From the NCBI RefSeq assembly GCF_027172205.1, contig NC_070605.1, positions 51,485,804 to 51,549,803 of the forward strand: a stretch of DNA of 64,000 nt, in the 5' to 3' direction. Positions within the stretch are counted from its first letter, which is position 1. The number at the start of each line of letters is the position of its first letter. The position numbers and the translations under genes were made by a program. Origin of the DNA: Podarcis raffonei. Its lineage: Eukaryota > Chordata > Lepidosauria > Squamata > Lacertidae. The notes under the pieces are model-generated. The model worked only from the letters and a program-made list of their open reading frames with translations. It was not told the DNA's origin and searched no databases. This document shows positions 35,701-42,800 of the stretch, in pieces.

Positions 35701-36096
35701 GTCAGCTTGTAGAGTTCTTTTCACAATGATATGGATGACACAGAAAACTGCTAAACCAGGGGTGGATAACTTGTGGTTCTGCAGATGTTGCTGGACTTCA
35801 GCTCCCATCAGCCATGCAGATGGAAGTTGTAGTCCAACATTTGGAGGGCCGCAGGCTTAGCTACCCCTTATGTAATGCATAGGACCTTCCAGATGTCTTG
35901 GACTCCAATTCCCATCATCATCAGCCAACATTGCCCATAGTTAGGGATAGCTGGAGTCTGCACCATGTGCTTTCATAATTATTAGTGGTGAATGGATATT
36001 AGTACAAAACCTTCTACTGCAACTATCTGAATTATCTCAACAGTTCTTCTTTCCGTTCCTTAGGATTTCAAGCACACCAAGTCCTTTGTTATTTAA
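9450..36096 (+). CDS. JAM2: JAM2, junctional adhesion molecule B (gene-level entry, 10 coding exons)
   Basis: Type I membrane adhesion receptor of the JAM family at tight junctions and on endothelium. Coding exons are 9450-9504, 19840-19905, 25086-25196, 26731-26883, 27625-27830, 28996-29098, 29842-29949, 33060-33075, 34745-34775 and 36064-36096. They join without a frame break to 293 codons plus TAA, against 298 residues in human. In order: signal peptide (MASRRVFWLLFWHLGFLGC); V-type Ig domain with Cys in FLSCK and YRCE; second Ig domain with Cys in ELRCK and YYCE; transmembrane segment encoded by exon 7; short cytoplasmic tail ending SFVI, a PDZ ligand like mammalian SFII. The RVEWKK stretch in exon 3 carries the R-[VIL]-E cis-dimer motif of JAMs. 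Possible N-glycosylation sites are NVT (exon 4), NAT (exon 5) and NDT (exon 6). All introns are GT-AG. Family and order are certain; the exact start Met is inferred. Confidence 0.95.
10562..10696. mobile_element. hAT-type MITE, 135 bp
   Basis: Termini CAGGCTTCCTCAGCCTC and GAGGTTGCGGAAGCCTG. The target duplication is ACTTACTC (10554-10561) against ACTTATTC (10697-10704), with one mismatch. It is the same family as 983-1116 and contains an exact ZNF143-type core on minus at 10647-10659. Confidence 0.8.
11164..11750 (+). mobile_element. Sauria SINE, 5'-truncated, interrupted by a MITE
   Basis: tRNA-derived head (ttgccgatcagaaggtcgg, ggtttgaatcccc B-box) followed by the Sauria body (cccgttgcttgg, gttcgaaagcac, gcgggaaggtaaa, ctgctctggtttgcc). 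It ends in a (CTTTA)-like tail (ggggtccctttatctttac). The body is split at 'caagta|gataaatag' by the element at 11297-11538. Confidence 0.85.
11297..11538 (+). mobile_element. Tigger/pogo-like MITE (242 bp) nested in a Sauria SINE
   Basis: Ends CAGTGGTACCTCAGGTTA and TAACCTGAGGTACCACTG, with TA on both sides (11295-11296 and 11539-11540). The uninterrupted SINE at 13508-13860 reads 'caagtagataaat' at the matching place. The empty site therefore has a single TA, and insertion duplicated it. Confidence 0.85.
13508..13860 (+). mobile_element. Sauria SINE, near full length
   Basis: Begins GGGACGCGGGTGGCGCTGTG. It has the tRNA-like A region, the B-box GGTTCGAATCC near 13571, the conserved Sauria body and the tail 'ggtccctttaactttac'. 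About 12 bp of similar head sequence (ggacacgggtggcg) directly precedes it, perhaps a remnant of an older copy at the same place. Confidence 0.85.
15300..15495 (-). mobile_element. LINE 3' end (same family as 54224-54575)
   Basis: On minus, 'atatctttaggtgccaggc' and 'aaaaacattcct' match the plus-strand copy near 54358-54392. The (CAAA)n-like tract at 15379-15396 and the AT-rich end at 15300 form its tail. Confidence 0.55.
15609..15933 (-). mobile_element. hAT-type nonautonomous element, 325 bp, with internal duplication
   Basis: Ends CATGGGTAGGCAAAC and GTTTGCTGACCCCTG are inverted repeats. The exact 8-bp target duplication CTCTAGTT is at 15601-15608 and 15934-15941. The interior contains two copies of a roughly 70-bp unit starting at 'gtgtttttacatgagtag' (15692 and 15766), each ending in 'gggttatttgtggggc'. 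Confidence 0.88.
17554..18373 (-). mobile_element. L2/CR1-group LINE, 5'-truncated, open reverse-transcriptase C-terminus
   Basis: The minus strand carries about 240 uninterrupted codons (stop near 17676) typical of L2/CR1 polymerases. Landmarks are RSLGVILDSQLS, ISRLDYCNALYVGLP, LQLIQNAAARLV, DHITPVLRDLHWLPV and VVAPALWNALPSD. The catalytic FADD region and endonuclease lie further upstream and are absent. The 3'UTR (ccagccactctgggcggctccc on plus) ends in a TTA/AAT microsatellite at about 17554-17592. A possible target duplication TACATAT occurs at 17547-17553 and 18374-18380, which would make this a classic 5'-truncated insertion. The lack of stop codons argues for a relatively young copy. 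L2 is favoured over CR1 because of the trinucleotide tail. Confidence 0.8.
19840..19905 (+). CDS. JAM2: JAM2 coding exon 2
   Basis: Acceptor TTTCAG|. Encodes YKAYGIVVETDTKDVTANE and the next residues, at the start of the mature protein and first Ig strand. The donor is GAGG|GTACAG, and phase 1 matches exon 3. Confidence 0.88.
21451..21849. mobile_element. hAT-type nonautonomous element
   Basis: Begins CAGGGATGGGGAAC and ends in a GGTTCCCC region that is duplicated ('cctgaggttccccatctagg' then 'cctgaggttccccacctag'). Imperfect 8-bp flanks ATACACAG and ATAGACAG differ by one base. The terminal pattern recurs at 45487 and 57217. Confidence 0.6.
22466..22672. repeat. Foldback repeat, copy 1
   Basis: Bounded by TGATTTCTAG and CTAGAAATCA inverted ends. 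A perfect 23-nt inverted pair lies at 22543-22565 and 22580-22602 with a 14-nt loop. Outer arms (ctttccctgggaaaac and gttttcctggggaaag) also pair. Related copies are at 28222-28350 and 32147-32285. I did not recognise the family; a DNA-transposon MITE is likely. Confidence 0.7.
24565..24806 (+). mobile_element. Tigger/pogo-like MITE, 242 bp
   Basis: Ends CAGTGGTACCTCAGGTTA and TAACCCAAGGTACCACTG, flanked by TA. It has the same length and internal modules as the 11297 and 3290 copies. Confidence 0.8.
25086..25196 (+). CDS. JAM2: JAM2 coding exon 3 (first Ig domain, N-terminal half)
   Basis: Encodes EAFLSCKHNEGK, then TTRVEWKKITKTGVTFVYFE. It has the first Ig cysteine and the R-V-E cis-dimer motif, and ends G|GTAAG. 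Confidence 0.92.
25197..26730 (+). other. JAM2 intron 3
   Basis: A 1.5 kb intron. A minus-strand tRNA-derived SINE fragment lies near 25400-25515 (GGGTTCAAAT B-box on minus, then the 'ggtgaccttgggccag' body), and a short GT-rich tract at 25720-25743. Nothing else was recognised. Confidence 0.75.
25400..25515 (-). mobile_element. tRNA-derived SINE fragment
   Basis: On minus: 'cttgggttcaaatgcccattc', then 'agctttgaagcttgctgggtgaccttgggcca', then 'taactcacagggttg'. These modules are in the same order as in the 8764-8968 SINE. Confidence 0.6.
26731..26883 (+). CDS. JAM2: JAM2 coding exon 4 (first Ig domain, C-terminal half)
   Basis: Encodes GDFKNRGERVQSSIRIKNVT, then RKDSGKYRCEISASTEHG. It has the D-x-G-x-Y-x-C signature of an Ig V fold and an NVT glycosylation site at the position used in mammals. 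The donor is TTGG|GTAAG. Confidence 0.93.
26884..27624 (+). other. JAM2 intron 4
   Basis: A 0.74 kb intron with a (GT)n run at 26990-27017. A short inverted segment lies near 27225-27315 ('tatccagagtggactcactga' and 'cagtgggtctactctga') that resembles a small foldback repeat. Confidence 0.75.
27625..27830 (+). CDS. JAM2: JAM2 coding exon 5 (second Ig domain, N-terminal part)
   Basis: Encodes PPAPPACEVPSSAMTGTVVE, then LRCKENNGVPASKYRWYRNG and YTMNATTGTL. The Ig C2 cysteine is in ELRCK and the Trp in YRWY. The donor is CTG|GTTAGT, phase 0. Confidence 0.93.
28222..28350. repeat. Foldback repeat, copy 2
   Basis: Modules 'tgatttctaagcatgggtcc', 'aggaaaacccgctgtttactgctgaatt', 'acaaatgtcaat' and 'gatgtttgttcc' occur in the same order as at 22466. 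The right half is degraded. Confidence 0.6.
28546..28791. mobile_element. Tigger/pogo-like MITE, second subfamily
   Basis: TA-flanked, with ends CAGTCATTGATTTTC and CCAAGGTATGACTG. Modules 'cattttggctcctgaac' and 'ggacttccggaacggattcc' are shared with 56862-57082. A central perfect 17-bp hairpin is at 28674-28690 and 28694-28710. Confidence 0.7.
28812..28870. repeat. (GAT)n microsatellite
   Basis: GAT repeats with AAT interruptions, continuing into an AAT tract to about 28889. Confidence 0.85.
28996..29098 (+). CDS. JAM2: JAM2 coding exon 6 (second Ig domain, C-terminal part)
   Basis: Encodes LFNSVSKNDTGEYYCEADNK, then VGQPQKCSVKRMQV. It has the second-domain closing cysteine in YYCE. The donor is TTG|GTAAAT, phase 1. 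Confidence 0.92.
29338..29530 (-). mobile_element. Possible LTR fragment (low confidence)
   Basis: On minus, a CCAATCAG box (29431-29424) is followed about 40 nt on by a TATA-like CTATTTAAGG (29385-29376), inside GC-rich sequence unlike its AT-rich intron. This spacing suggests the promoter part of an old retroviral-type LTR. Ends and family are not resolved. Confidence 0.3.
29716..29776. repeat. (TG)n(TA)n compound microsatellite
   Basis: A GT run followed by about 20 TA repeats, 65 bp before JAM2 exon 7. Confidence 0.9.
29842..29949 (+). CDS. JAM2: JAM2 coding exon 7 (transmembrane segment)
   Basis: Encodes DDLNVGGIIAAVVIVALIIA, then SCGLGVYYAQKKGYFS. The hydrophobic helix is followed by a KK-containing stop-transfer. 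It is close to mammalian JAM2 here (DDLN, GLGV.YAQ.KGYFS). Confidence 0.95.
30071..30165. repeat. Short minisatellite, about 20-bp unit
   Basis: Repeats of 'ggaagggggtgataggaaa' type with variable unit length. Confidence 0.7.
30553..30651. repeat. Small foldback element, 99 bp
   Basis: Perfect 14-bp inverted ends CAGCTAAGTTTTAC (30553-30566) and GTAAAACTTAGCTG (30638-30651). The inner part carries the 'aatttcagtg..tactctgag' module also seen near 27285 in inverted context. Likely an old DNA-transposon MITE. Confidence 0.55.
31133..31545 (-). mobile_element. Solo LTR of an endogenous retrovirus-like or LTR element
   Basis: 413 bp with short inverted ends TGTTAGGA and TCCTAACA. It is flanked by a near 5-bp duplication, ACCTT (31128-31132) and ACCTA (31546-31550). 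On minus it has a TATA-like motif (AGTATAAAT) and a downstream AATAAAG poly(A) signal, as in an LTR. No internal region adjoins it, so it is a solo LTR, a fossil left by recombination. The slightly unequal duplication suggests moderate age. Gypsy/ERV assignment is open. Confidence 0.65.
32147..32285. repeat. Foldback repeat, copy 3
   Basis: Modules 'tgatttctaggcatgggtct', 'aggaaaacccgctgtttac', 'gaacaaacatcaatccacag' and 'gcagtaaaccgcgag' occur in the order seen at 22466. Confidence 0.65.
33060..33075 (+). CDS. JAM2: JAM2 coding exon 8, a 16-nt microexon
   Basis: Between TATCCCCCAG| and |GTAAGT lie 16 nt that continue the frame: KAHSS plus two bases. Flanking phases (1 in, 2 out) match exons 7 and 9 exactly. 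The position corresponds to the variable cytoplasmic tail after KGYFS. Transcript support is lacking, so confidence is lower than for the Ig exons. Confidence 0.72.
33590..33642 (-). mobile_element. CR1 LINE 3' terminal fragment
   Basis: On minus it reads 'ggttggactagatgaccctc' and then 'agggtccttttcaactctatgg', the standard CR1 3' end, truncated to about 50 bp. Confidence 0.65.
34049..34414 (-). mobile_element. Sauria SINE, full length, perfect 13-bp target duplication
   Basis: Minus-strand copy: head at 34414 (GGGACACGGGTGGCGCTGTG), B-box GGTTCGAATCC, full body, and a (CTTTAC)n tail seen on plus as repeated GGTAAA at 34049-34073. The flanking duplication TAATTGACTTCTT is exact at 34036-34048 and 34415-34427. 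This is a textbook young retroposition. Confidence 0.93.
34445..34580. mobile_element. hAT-like MITE fragment
   Basis: Ends resemble 'gatggggagcctgtggccctcca' and 'gcagagccacaggttccc', an inverted pair. Similar small elements are at 35756-35870, 37940-38050 and 41805-41900. Confidence 0.45.
34745..34775 (+). CDS. JAM2: JAM2 coding exon 9 with tandem NAGNAG acceptor
   Basis: Encodes RKNKAANSEK. The 3' splice site is TAGCAG, so splicing at the first AG (start 34745) or second AG (start 34748) both keep the frame and differ by one arginine. The donor is AAAAG|GTGAGC, phase 0. Confidence 0.8.
34776..36063 (+). other. JAM2 intron 9
   Basis: A 1.29 kb intron. A hAT-type MITE lies at about 35756-35870 ('ccaggggtggataac' to 'cttagctacccctt'), with a related fragment at 35885-35970. 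Short open frames here show no family signature. Confidence 0.7.
36064..36096 (+). CDS. JAM2: JAM2 last coding exon, PDZ-binding tail
   Basis: Acceptor TTCCTTAG|, then DFKHTKSFVI and TAA. Mammalian JAM2 ends DFKHTKSFII, so the PDZ-class C-terminus (binding partners such as PARD3 and ZO-1 in mammals) is kept with one conservative change. Confidence 0.96.
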   Translation, partial: DFKHTKSFVI

Positions 36097-37800
36097 AAGA
36101 AACCCACCCTCTGAGGAACACCAAATGAGCATTTGCTGGAGCAAAATATCAAAGGGATGCTTGGACTCTATTATATAAATATTAAAGAGTGGTACATGCA
36201 AAAAATAAACCAATGGCAAAGCCAAGGCACTATTGCTAAAAGCTGAAGACACACGATTGTCAAAAGTTGTTTTAACGTAGTTTGATAGTGCTTTTCTAAC
36301 CTGGTGGTTGTAGATTACGCAATTGTAAGGGGTTTCTTACTGTGTAATATCCCCAAAAGGATAGGAGAGGAGGTGATGAAGTGCACAATTCTAGTCGCCA
36401 CATCTCAAAAGGATACCATGCAACTAGAAAAGGTGCAACCAAAAGATCAAAGGACTGGAACAACTCCTCTATGAGGAAAGGTGACAGATTTATAAAATTG
36501 TTGAGGAAGTGGCTGAAGTATGCCCCCCCTCTCATAACTCCAGAACTTCTGTGCCATCCAGTGAAGGTAACCGGAGAGTCTGAACAGAGAAAAGGAAATA
36601 GTTCTTTACACCATACATAGCTAACTTGTGGGTTTTGCTGAGCGCAACCAGTTTTGATGTCTTTAAAAGGGAGCTATACAAACTCATGGATGATATGAGT
36701 TATAATTGGCTATATATTCTTTTATGATGCCAGTTGCCTGGGAGTAGGTGGAGAGGACAATTGCCTTCATGTCTTCCTTGTGGGCTACCTAGAGGTCTCT
36801 GGCTGGTGACTTTGGGAAACAAGATACTGGATTATATGAAGCCAGACCTCTAGGAAGAACTGTCAGGAGTAAGTAGCCTGATCTGGTCATTACTGCCCTT
36901 GGCTCCTTTGGGAAGGGCAGGATATAAATTTAGTAACTTAAATAATTTAACTATTCAGGGCCAATATTTTGGGCTGGGGCATAGATGCCTCTAAGGAAGA
37001 TTTGTCCTTTTCTCCATTGTGCAGGTCAAGACAACTACAACTGCTACCATACTTGTTAATGTTAAGGGCATAATTCTACCAGCAAGCGGGCTGTGGGAAG
37101 AACTGTGCAGTAGGAACAGTCTTGACATGTTGACTTTATTTTCTCTACTCCTGCATCCTGGTCTAGGATAGGTAGAACCTCAAAAGACATCATGTGTAGA
37201 GTGAGGATTTTTCCTTGTTCTAGAGTAGAAGATCTACATGTGATGTCTTGCCCTATAAACAACTTTATTCCAGCCTGCTTGTAAGCTAACTTTAAAGGCC
37301 TAAATGGCAGAAAGGCAATATATGAATCAATCAAATAAAGAGCTCTGCAGTTTAAGAGCTTTTGACTCATAATTTTTGTGGAACATGATAGGTTCCACAG
37401 CCAAGATCAGAATAATATTGTTCAAAGCCGTTTTTGCCTCCACTATTTAAATGTCTTGACTCTTTCAGTCTATCTAAACAATAACAAAGTTATGCAGGTA
37501 TAGGTCTGTTGAAGTGTAGTGCATTCTTACTACTGCTCATTTTTCGCCCCTTAAACCCTATTTATGATTTATTTTCTGAAGACTGTACATTTTGCCTGAG
37601 AAGAAATCCTTTTCACCACTCAATGCTAACAAATGCCTTAATGTTTTTTTTATAAAAATCTCTTGGATGGTATTATAAATAAATCACATATGCTTTGTTA
37701 CTAGTGTGATCATGATACTGATGCTTAAGACAAAACATGGGTATGAATGTTAGGTTTCTTAAATAAAAAAAAAAGCAAGACAAATTCCTAAGCCGGATTC
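36097..37800 (+). other. JAM2 3' untranslated region (extent inferred)
   Basis: Follows the stop codon without a recognised intron. A diverged CR1-like stretch occupies about 36380-36620 ('ttctagtcgccacatctcaaaagg', 'caactcctctatgaggaaagg') and continues weakly to 36900. AATAAA signals occur at 36204-36209, 37334-37339, 37678-37683 and 37762-37767, so alternative 3' ends are possible. Confidence 0.5.
37678..37683 (+). terminator. Candidate JAM2 poly(A) signal
   Basis: AATAAA followed within 30 bp by a T/G-rich stretch (gctttgttactagtgtg). The nearer signal at 36204-36209 is an alternative. Confidence 0.4.
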
Positions 37801-39741
37801 TCATCTCCACCCAAGAACCTTAAACCTCACAGCTGGCTATAATTTCTTGCCCTAACATTGTTCTGTTGACATTGTTAGCCTCACCATATTATAAGTATCT
37901 TATTAGAGATGTGAGAAATGTGGTTACTGCTCCTAGGCTAGGGATGGGGAGCCTGTGATGCTTTAGTTGTTGATGGACCCAAGACAGCATGGCCAATGGG
38001 CATAGATGGGAGCTGTGGTAATGCAACATCTAGAAGTCCACAGGTTCCCCATGCTTCCTGCAAGCATTAATAGTGTAATGTGATGCTTTTTGTTTCAAGG
38101 ATAAAAACCTTGTATAGGAAAACCTTAGATCCAAGTATAGATCTCAAATTAATATGCAGTCAGTTCTGATCAACCAAGTAATCAATTATCTGCATTATAC
38201 GCATGACTATGACTAATTGTCAAAGGTTGGGCAAAGCTTCAGGTACTATTTACACAATTTTCCTGTGTAAACTACTCAATTATTTCAAATTTCTTTCCCA
38301 ATATAGCAACTATTTTCAAGCACATTTGCTCGTACCAGTTGGTGTGGACTTTTCAGTTATTAATTTATTTTTAAAAGCACGCCACCAAACTTTCAAGAAC
38401 AAGTATGGAGTTGCAAACATTTACCATTAATCATGTGTCCCTCCACCCTGTACACATTTCCTTAGAAGCAAATCCTACTCATTTCAATGGCATCCATTAA
38501 GTAAAGGCAAATATTATATAAGGGTGCCAGTCAACAGTAAATCAATGAAAGGCAAAGAAACTAACTTAAAACATTTTATATATTATTTCAAATATTTGAG
38601 GAATTTTATTTTAACAAATGTAGTCTATTCAATAGTCTGATAGACCACATTTTCCATCTACAGTATTATATTGACAGGCTCCTGACTCTGCTTGTATGAA
38701 AGAAATGAGCAGTGTTAAATGAAATTAATTATTGAATCACCCTGTATTTCAATTCAATTCACTGAGTGATAACACTTGTGTAACCAAGTGGAAACAACCA
38801 CATACTCAGAATGTGCTGGTACCTCTTCTTGTAACTCCAGGTTTTTTGGAAGCACAAAACCCTTGAGTGCACCTCCTAAAACCCGCCAGCAGTACCAAAA
38901 GAATACAACTTTTGACAAAGAAGCTGAAAATGGGGTGGGAATGGAATGGCTAGAAAAATATGATGGGAGAAAAAGGATAATAAAAACACTAAAGCTATTT
39001 TTGAACAGCCTTGGGACTGGAGAGCAGAAGGAAAGCATGCTGGCTTCTACTACTGGCCAGAAGACGTAGGGCCCCTGGGAAGCTGCTCCCACCCTGCCTA
39101 TGAGGAATAGCATCATGGTAAGAAGATGACTCACCTAGCCCTATCCACTAGACAGAGGAGGAGCTGCAAGGCACTTGCCCTCCATCCACTGAAGAATATT
39201 CAGCTCCAACCACCCAGTTGCCCTGCAAAAGCAAGGGGACCTCATCCCCTTGGTCAAAGAAACAAGAGCTACCAATTTCATTTCAAGCAAGAACACCAGC
39301 AAGAGAAGATCAACCCGACTTGAACTGGATAGAAGTGCCCTCTTACAGCTCACCCCTTTCATCCGGCCTTGGAAAACTCTCTTCTACCTTTCCCTGCTCC
39401 TACTCGCCTTTCCATGTGTGTGTTCTTTTAGTCTGTAAACCTGATGGCAGGGACAGTCTCTTTTTATTGAAGTGAGCCACTTTGGGAGACTGTTATTGTC
39501 TGAGAGTTGGATAAAAGCAGTAAATAATATTAAAAGGGGCAGAAGCAATATTTTAACACAGCTGAGACTGGGCATCAACTATGTCCGCTGCCTAATCCTG
39601 AAGGAGGAAAAACCCAAAACAGCCCAATGAAGTCTGAGAATGCAGACTGATTGTTGGAGGAAAACAAGGTGAGGGACAGTGGAATGAAGCTGTCTTTCCA
39701 ATGAGCAAACAAGGCACAGATTTACATTCAACAGAATTCAA
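37801..39741. other. JAM2–ATP5PF tail-to-tail intergenic region
   Basis: No host exon was recognised. A hAT-like MITE fragment lies at 37940-38050. A LINE or SINE tail of L2 type is at about 39410-39535 ('gtaaacctgatggcagggacagt', 'gtgagccactttggga', 'ggataaaagcagtaaataat'). Overlapping open frames on both strands at 38750-39475 have no family signature. Confidence 0.55.
39410..39535 (+). mobile_element. L2-like retroposon tail
   Basis: The modules 'ctgtaaacctgatggcaggg', 'agtgagccactttgggag' and 'ttggataaaagcagtaaata' match the common reptile L2-type 3' tail pattern. Copy is diverged. Confidence 0.45.
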
Positions 39742-39766
39742 ATATCCACATTTGAACAATGAACTG

Positions 39767-39772
39767 TTTATT
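39767..39772 (-). terminator. ATP5PF poly(A) signal
   Basis: AATAAA on minus, 70 bp beyond the ATP5PF stop codon. It gives a short 3'UTR of roughly 90 bp, as is usual for this gene. Confidence 0.7.
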
Positions 39773-39841
39773 TAAATTACAACCGTGGGCCTATTCAACA
39801 CCTCCAGCCACATTGCTGCTGCTTGTGTACTTGCTATCACA

Positions 39842-39870
39842 TCACTTCTGCTCCTCTTCAAATTTGGGCT
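39842..39870 (-). CDS. ATP5PF: ATP5PF last coding exon
   Basis: Acceptor ATGACAG|, then EPKFEEEQK and TGA. The codon for the first E is split with exon 3. Confidence 0.9.
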
Positions 39871-42800
39871 CTGTCATATGGAAAAAATGAAAGGAAGTGT
39901 CAGTTTATTTTCAAAGTGAAGTTTTCTAAATAGATAGTTTTACAACTTGATTCTATTGTCAATTTGCCAGAAATTAAGTACTGCAGCTTTAGCTACACAA
40001 ATCTGCAAGAGAGGAGAGGGCCCATCAGCACAATTGGAGCATAACACTTTCTCCTTTTTAAATGCAGGGTTTCCACAGATGAAAAGAGTCCACTTCAGTG
40101 TAAATGGTGCAAAAGCCACACTTGCTTCCAAGGCAAGTTCCTACTACATGTAAATATTAGCTGCTTTACAAAGAGATGTATAGAGATGTATAGTTTATTG
40201 TTGTTGTTTCAGCCATCATGATCCTATCAACCACAGGGGAAATATATACACTAATGCAATACTGAGGAACAACATCAACCAAAATATCTATTTATATTAA
40301 AATATACATGTAACAACAACAACAATTCAATACACAAAATATATAACATACCAAAGGTTAATAAATGATAAAAAATTAAAATACAAATGGTTCAAGGAAT
40401 TAATAATTAAAATCATCCAGTTGCATAAACCCAGAAAACCAATAGGAACTAAATTGTTTAAAAATAAAGACGTTACAAAAGTATGCTTAAAAATTTGTGA
40501 AAACATCTGGGGTTACTGACAGCAACCAGTTAGTAAAGGTTTGTTTAAATCACTTACTTTATTTAACATGGCATTTCTAATATTTCAATTATCTACTCTC
40601 ATGTTTTTACATTACTAAATGAGTCATAAAACTTAAAAGCTTACCCTGAAATTTGAATTCTGGAAATTTGGTCATATCTCCACCACCATACACCCGCTGG
40701 AGCTTGACCATTTGTTCATGCAAGCTTTTTTCATATTCTGGACCAGCATCAACAGGGCCACCAGTTTTCCTACAAATGCAGGAGTTAATTGAGCTTTGTT
40801 ATATCTAGAGTAACGGATGGTGAAAGAATCTAAATAAATCACAAACACTTGGCGAACAGAGAACTTGTAGCACAAATAGAACAATTCAAGTACAGTGGTA
40901 CCTCGGGTTAAGTACTTAATTTGTTCTGGAGATCCGTTCTTAACCTGAAACTGTTCTTAACCTGAAGCACCACTTTAGCTAATGGGGCCTCCTGCTGCTG
41001 CCGCGCCGCCAGAGCACAATTTCTGTTCTTATCCTGAAGCAAAGTTCTTAACCTGAGGTACTTTTCTGAGTTAGTGGAGTCTGTAACCTGAAGCGTATGT
41101 AACCCGAGGTACCACTGTATAGGATCTTTAGTGTATAGTGATGCCTATAATGAGTTTTCACACTATGTGAATTGCAACCCTTGTTACAGTTACAATAACT
41201 TGTTACAGAGTAATTTTAAGAACTGTTATTACAAACTGACGAATGATTCCGTAGGTGAGAGACAGCAATGTGTAGAGGTGAGAGTATTTGACTTAGATCA
41301 GGGTGGTCCAACATGAGGCCCTTGAGGCCTTTTTGGGTGGCCCTCGGGTGACACCTGCAGCCCTTGAGCTGCCTTCCCAAAGCAAGGTAAGCAAGGTGTT
41401 GGGCTTTGGGAAGGAGGTGTGAGGGCTCTGACGGAATCCTAGAGTCCTCTCCCTTCCTTCCTAAAGTCTACCTAGTACTTTCCCAGCTTTGGGAAGGCAG
41501 TGTGAGGTGTGTGTTTGTGTCAAATTTTGCTCTTATTCCCTGCCCCCACATGACAAGAGTGTGCAGCCCCCGGGTTCTGTGCTGAAGTATGCTTGTGCCC
41601 TACTTGGTATGAAAAGTTGGGCCACCCTGACTTACATCAAGGAGACCTAAATTCAAATCCCACTCAACCCTTATGCTGACTGGGTGACCAGGAACTGATC
41701 ATATACACACAGCTACTTTAGCCTACTTTCTAGAATGGTTGTGAAAATAAAATTAGAGGGGGATCATGCGGTCTTGGAGTAATTTCACAAAGAACATATA
41801 AATCAGGGGTCTGATGTTGTTGGGATTACAACTCCCATTGTCCCTGATCATTGGCCATGCTGGTTGGGGCCAATGCGAGTTAGGAATCTGCAGAGCCACA
41901 AAATATAAATATACAAGAAATCTAGGCATTGGTTGCATGATAGTTTTATAAGGTGACTGATGTTAAAAAATGCCAGAAAATGGCATGGGTTTGTATTCAA
42001 TTTACATGCGTTATGGAAACTATTTACCAACACTCTTCTGTGGAAGTCACTGAAGCCTCAAAGACAGAACAAAGAAATCTCAAACGGGAAAGGAGGCAGG
42101 AGCCAGCAAACCTTCCTTTTGATATTAGCACAGCTGCAGAAAAGCAAATATAAGCAGCTGCCCACAATGGAAGAGCATGGGGAAGATTTTCAGCCAGGTG
42201 ATATGGGTTTTTTGGGGTGGTGGTGGTGGAGGGTGGGTTATGCTTTATTATTTAGAACAACTCTGGTTAAGAGTGTGGGAATATGACTAAGGAGACCCAG
42301 AGCAAATTCATGCTCAAATCTTAAAACTCATTGGGGTAATCTTGGGCCAGTCACAATCTCTCTAATGTACCTCACAGGGATGTTGGGAGCATGGAAGGTG
42401 AGGAATAACCATGTATACTGCCTTTAACTCACTGGAGAAAAAGTGAGATATAAAATGGGATTAATAAGTATGGCTGAATTTCCCCCCTACATATCACAGG
42501 GGAAAATGTTTCATTGCTGGGAAAACTAAATCCTATAGCAATAATACAGACAGCACAACTTTCATATTTGTACTTTATTGTTTACCTAATAATTTGTGAA
42601 CTTTGTGGAACAGCAACTGTTCAATGTTGAATAACTTCAGCATCCCATGAACAGTTGCTATGACTGACTATAGCAACAACTGTGCTAGGTATGCAAGACC
42701 ATTATGTGGGAAATAGCATTCTGATGCTTTTATTATGCCAGGTAACAACTTCAAATAACAAGCTGTGTGCAAAGTTGACTCTAAATCATGCCTGCAAACA

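Noticed and set aside
38754-39475. Overlapping frames between JAM2 and ATP5PF
   Set aside because: Both strands are open over short spans, with no domain or splice partner. The right part runs into an L2-like tail.
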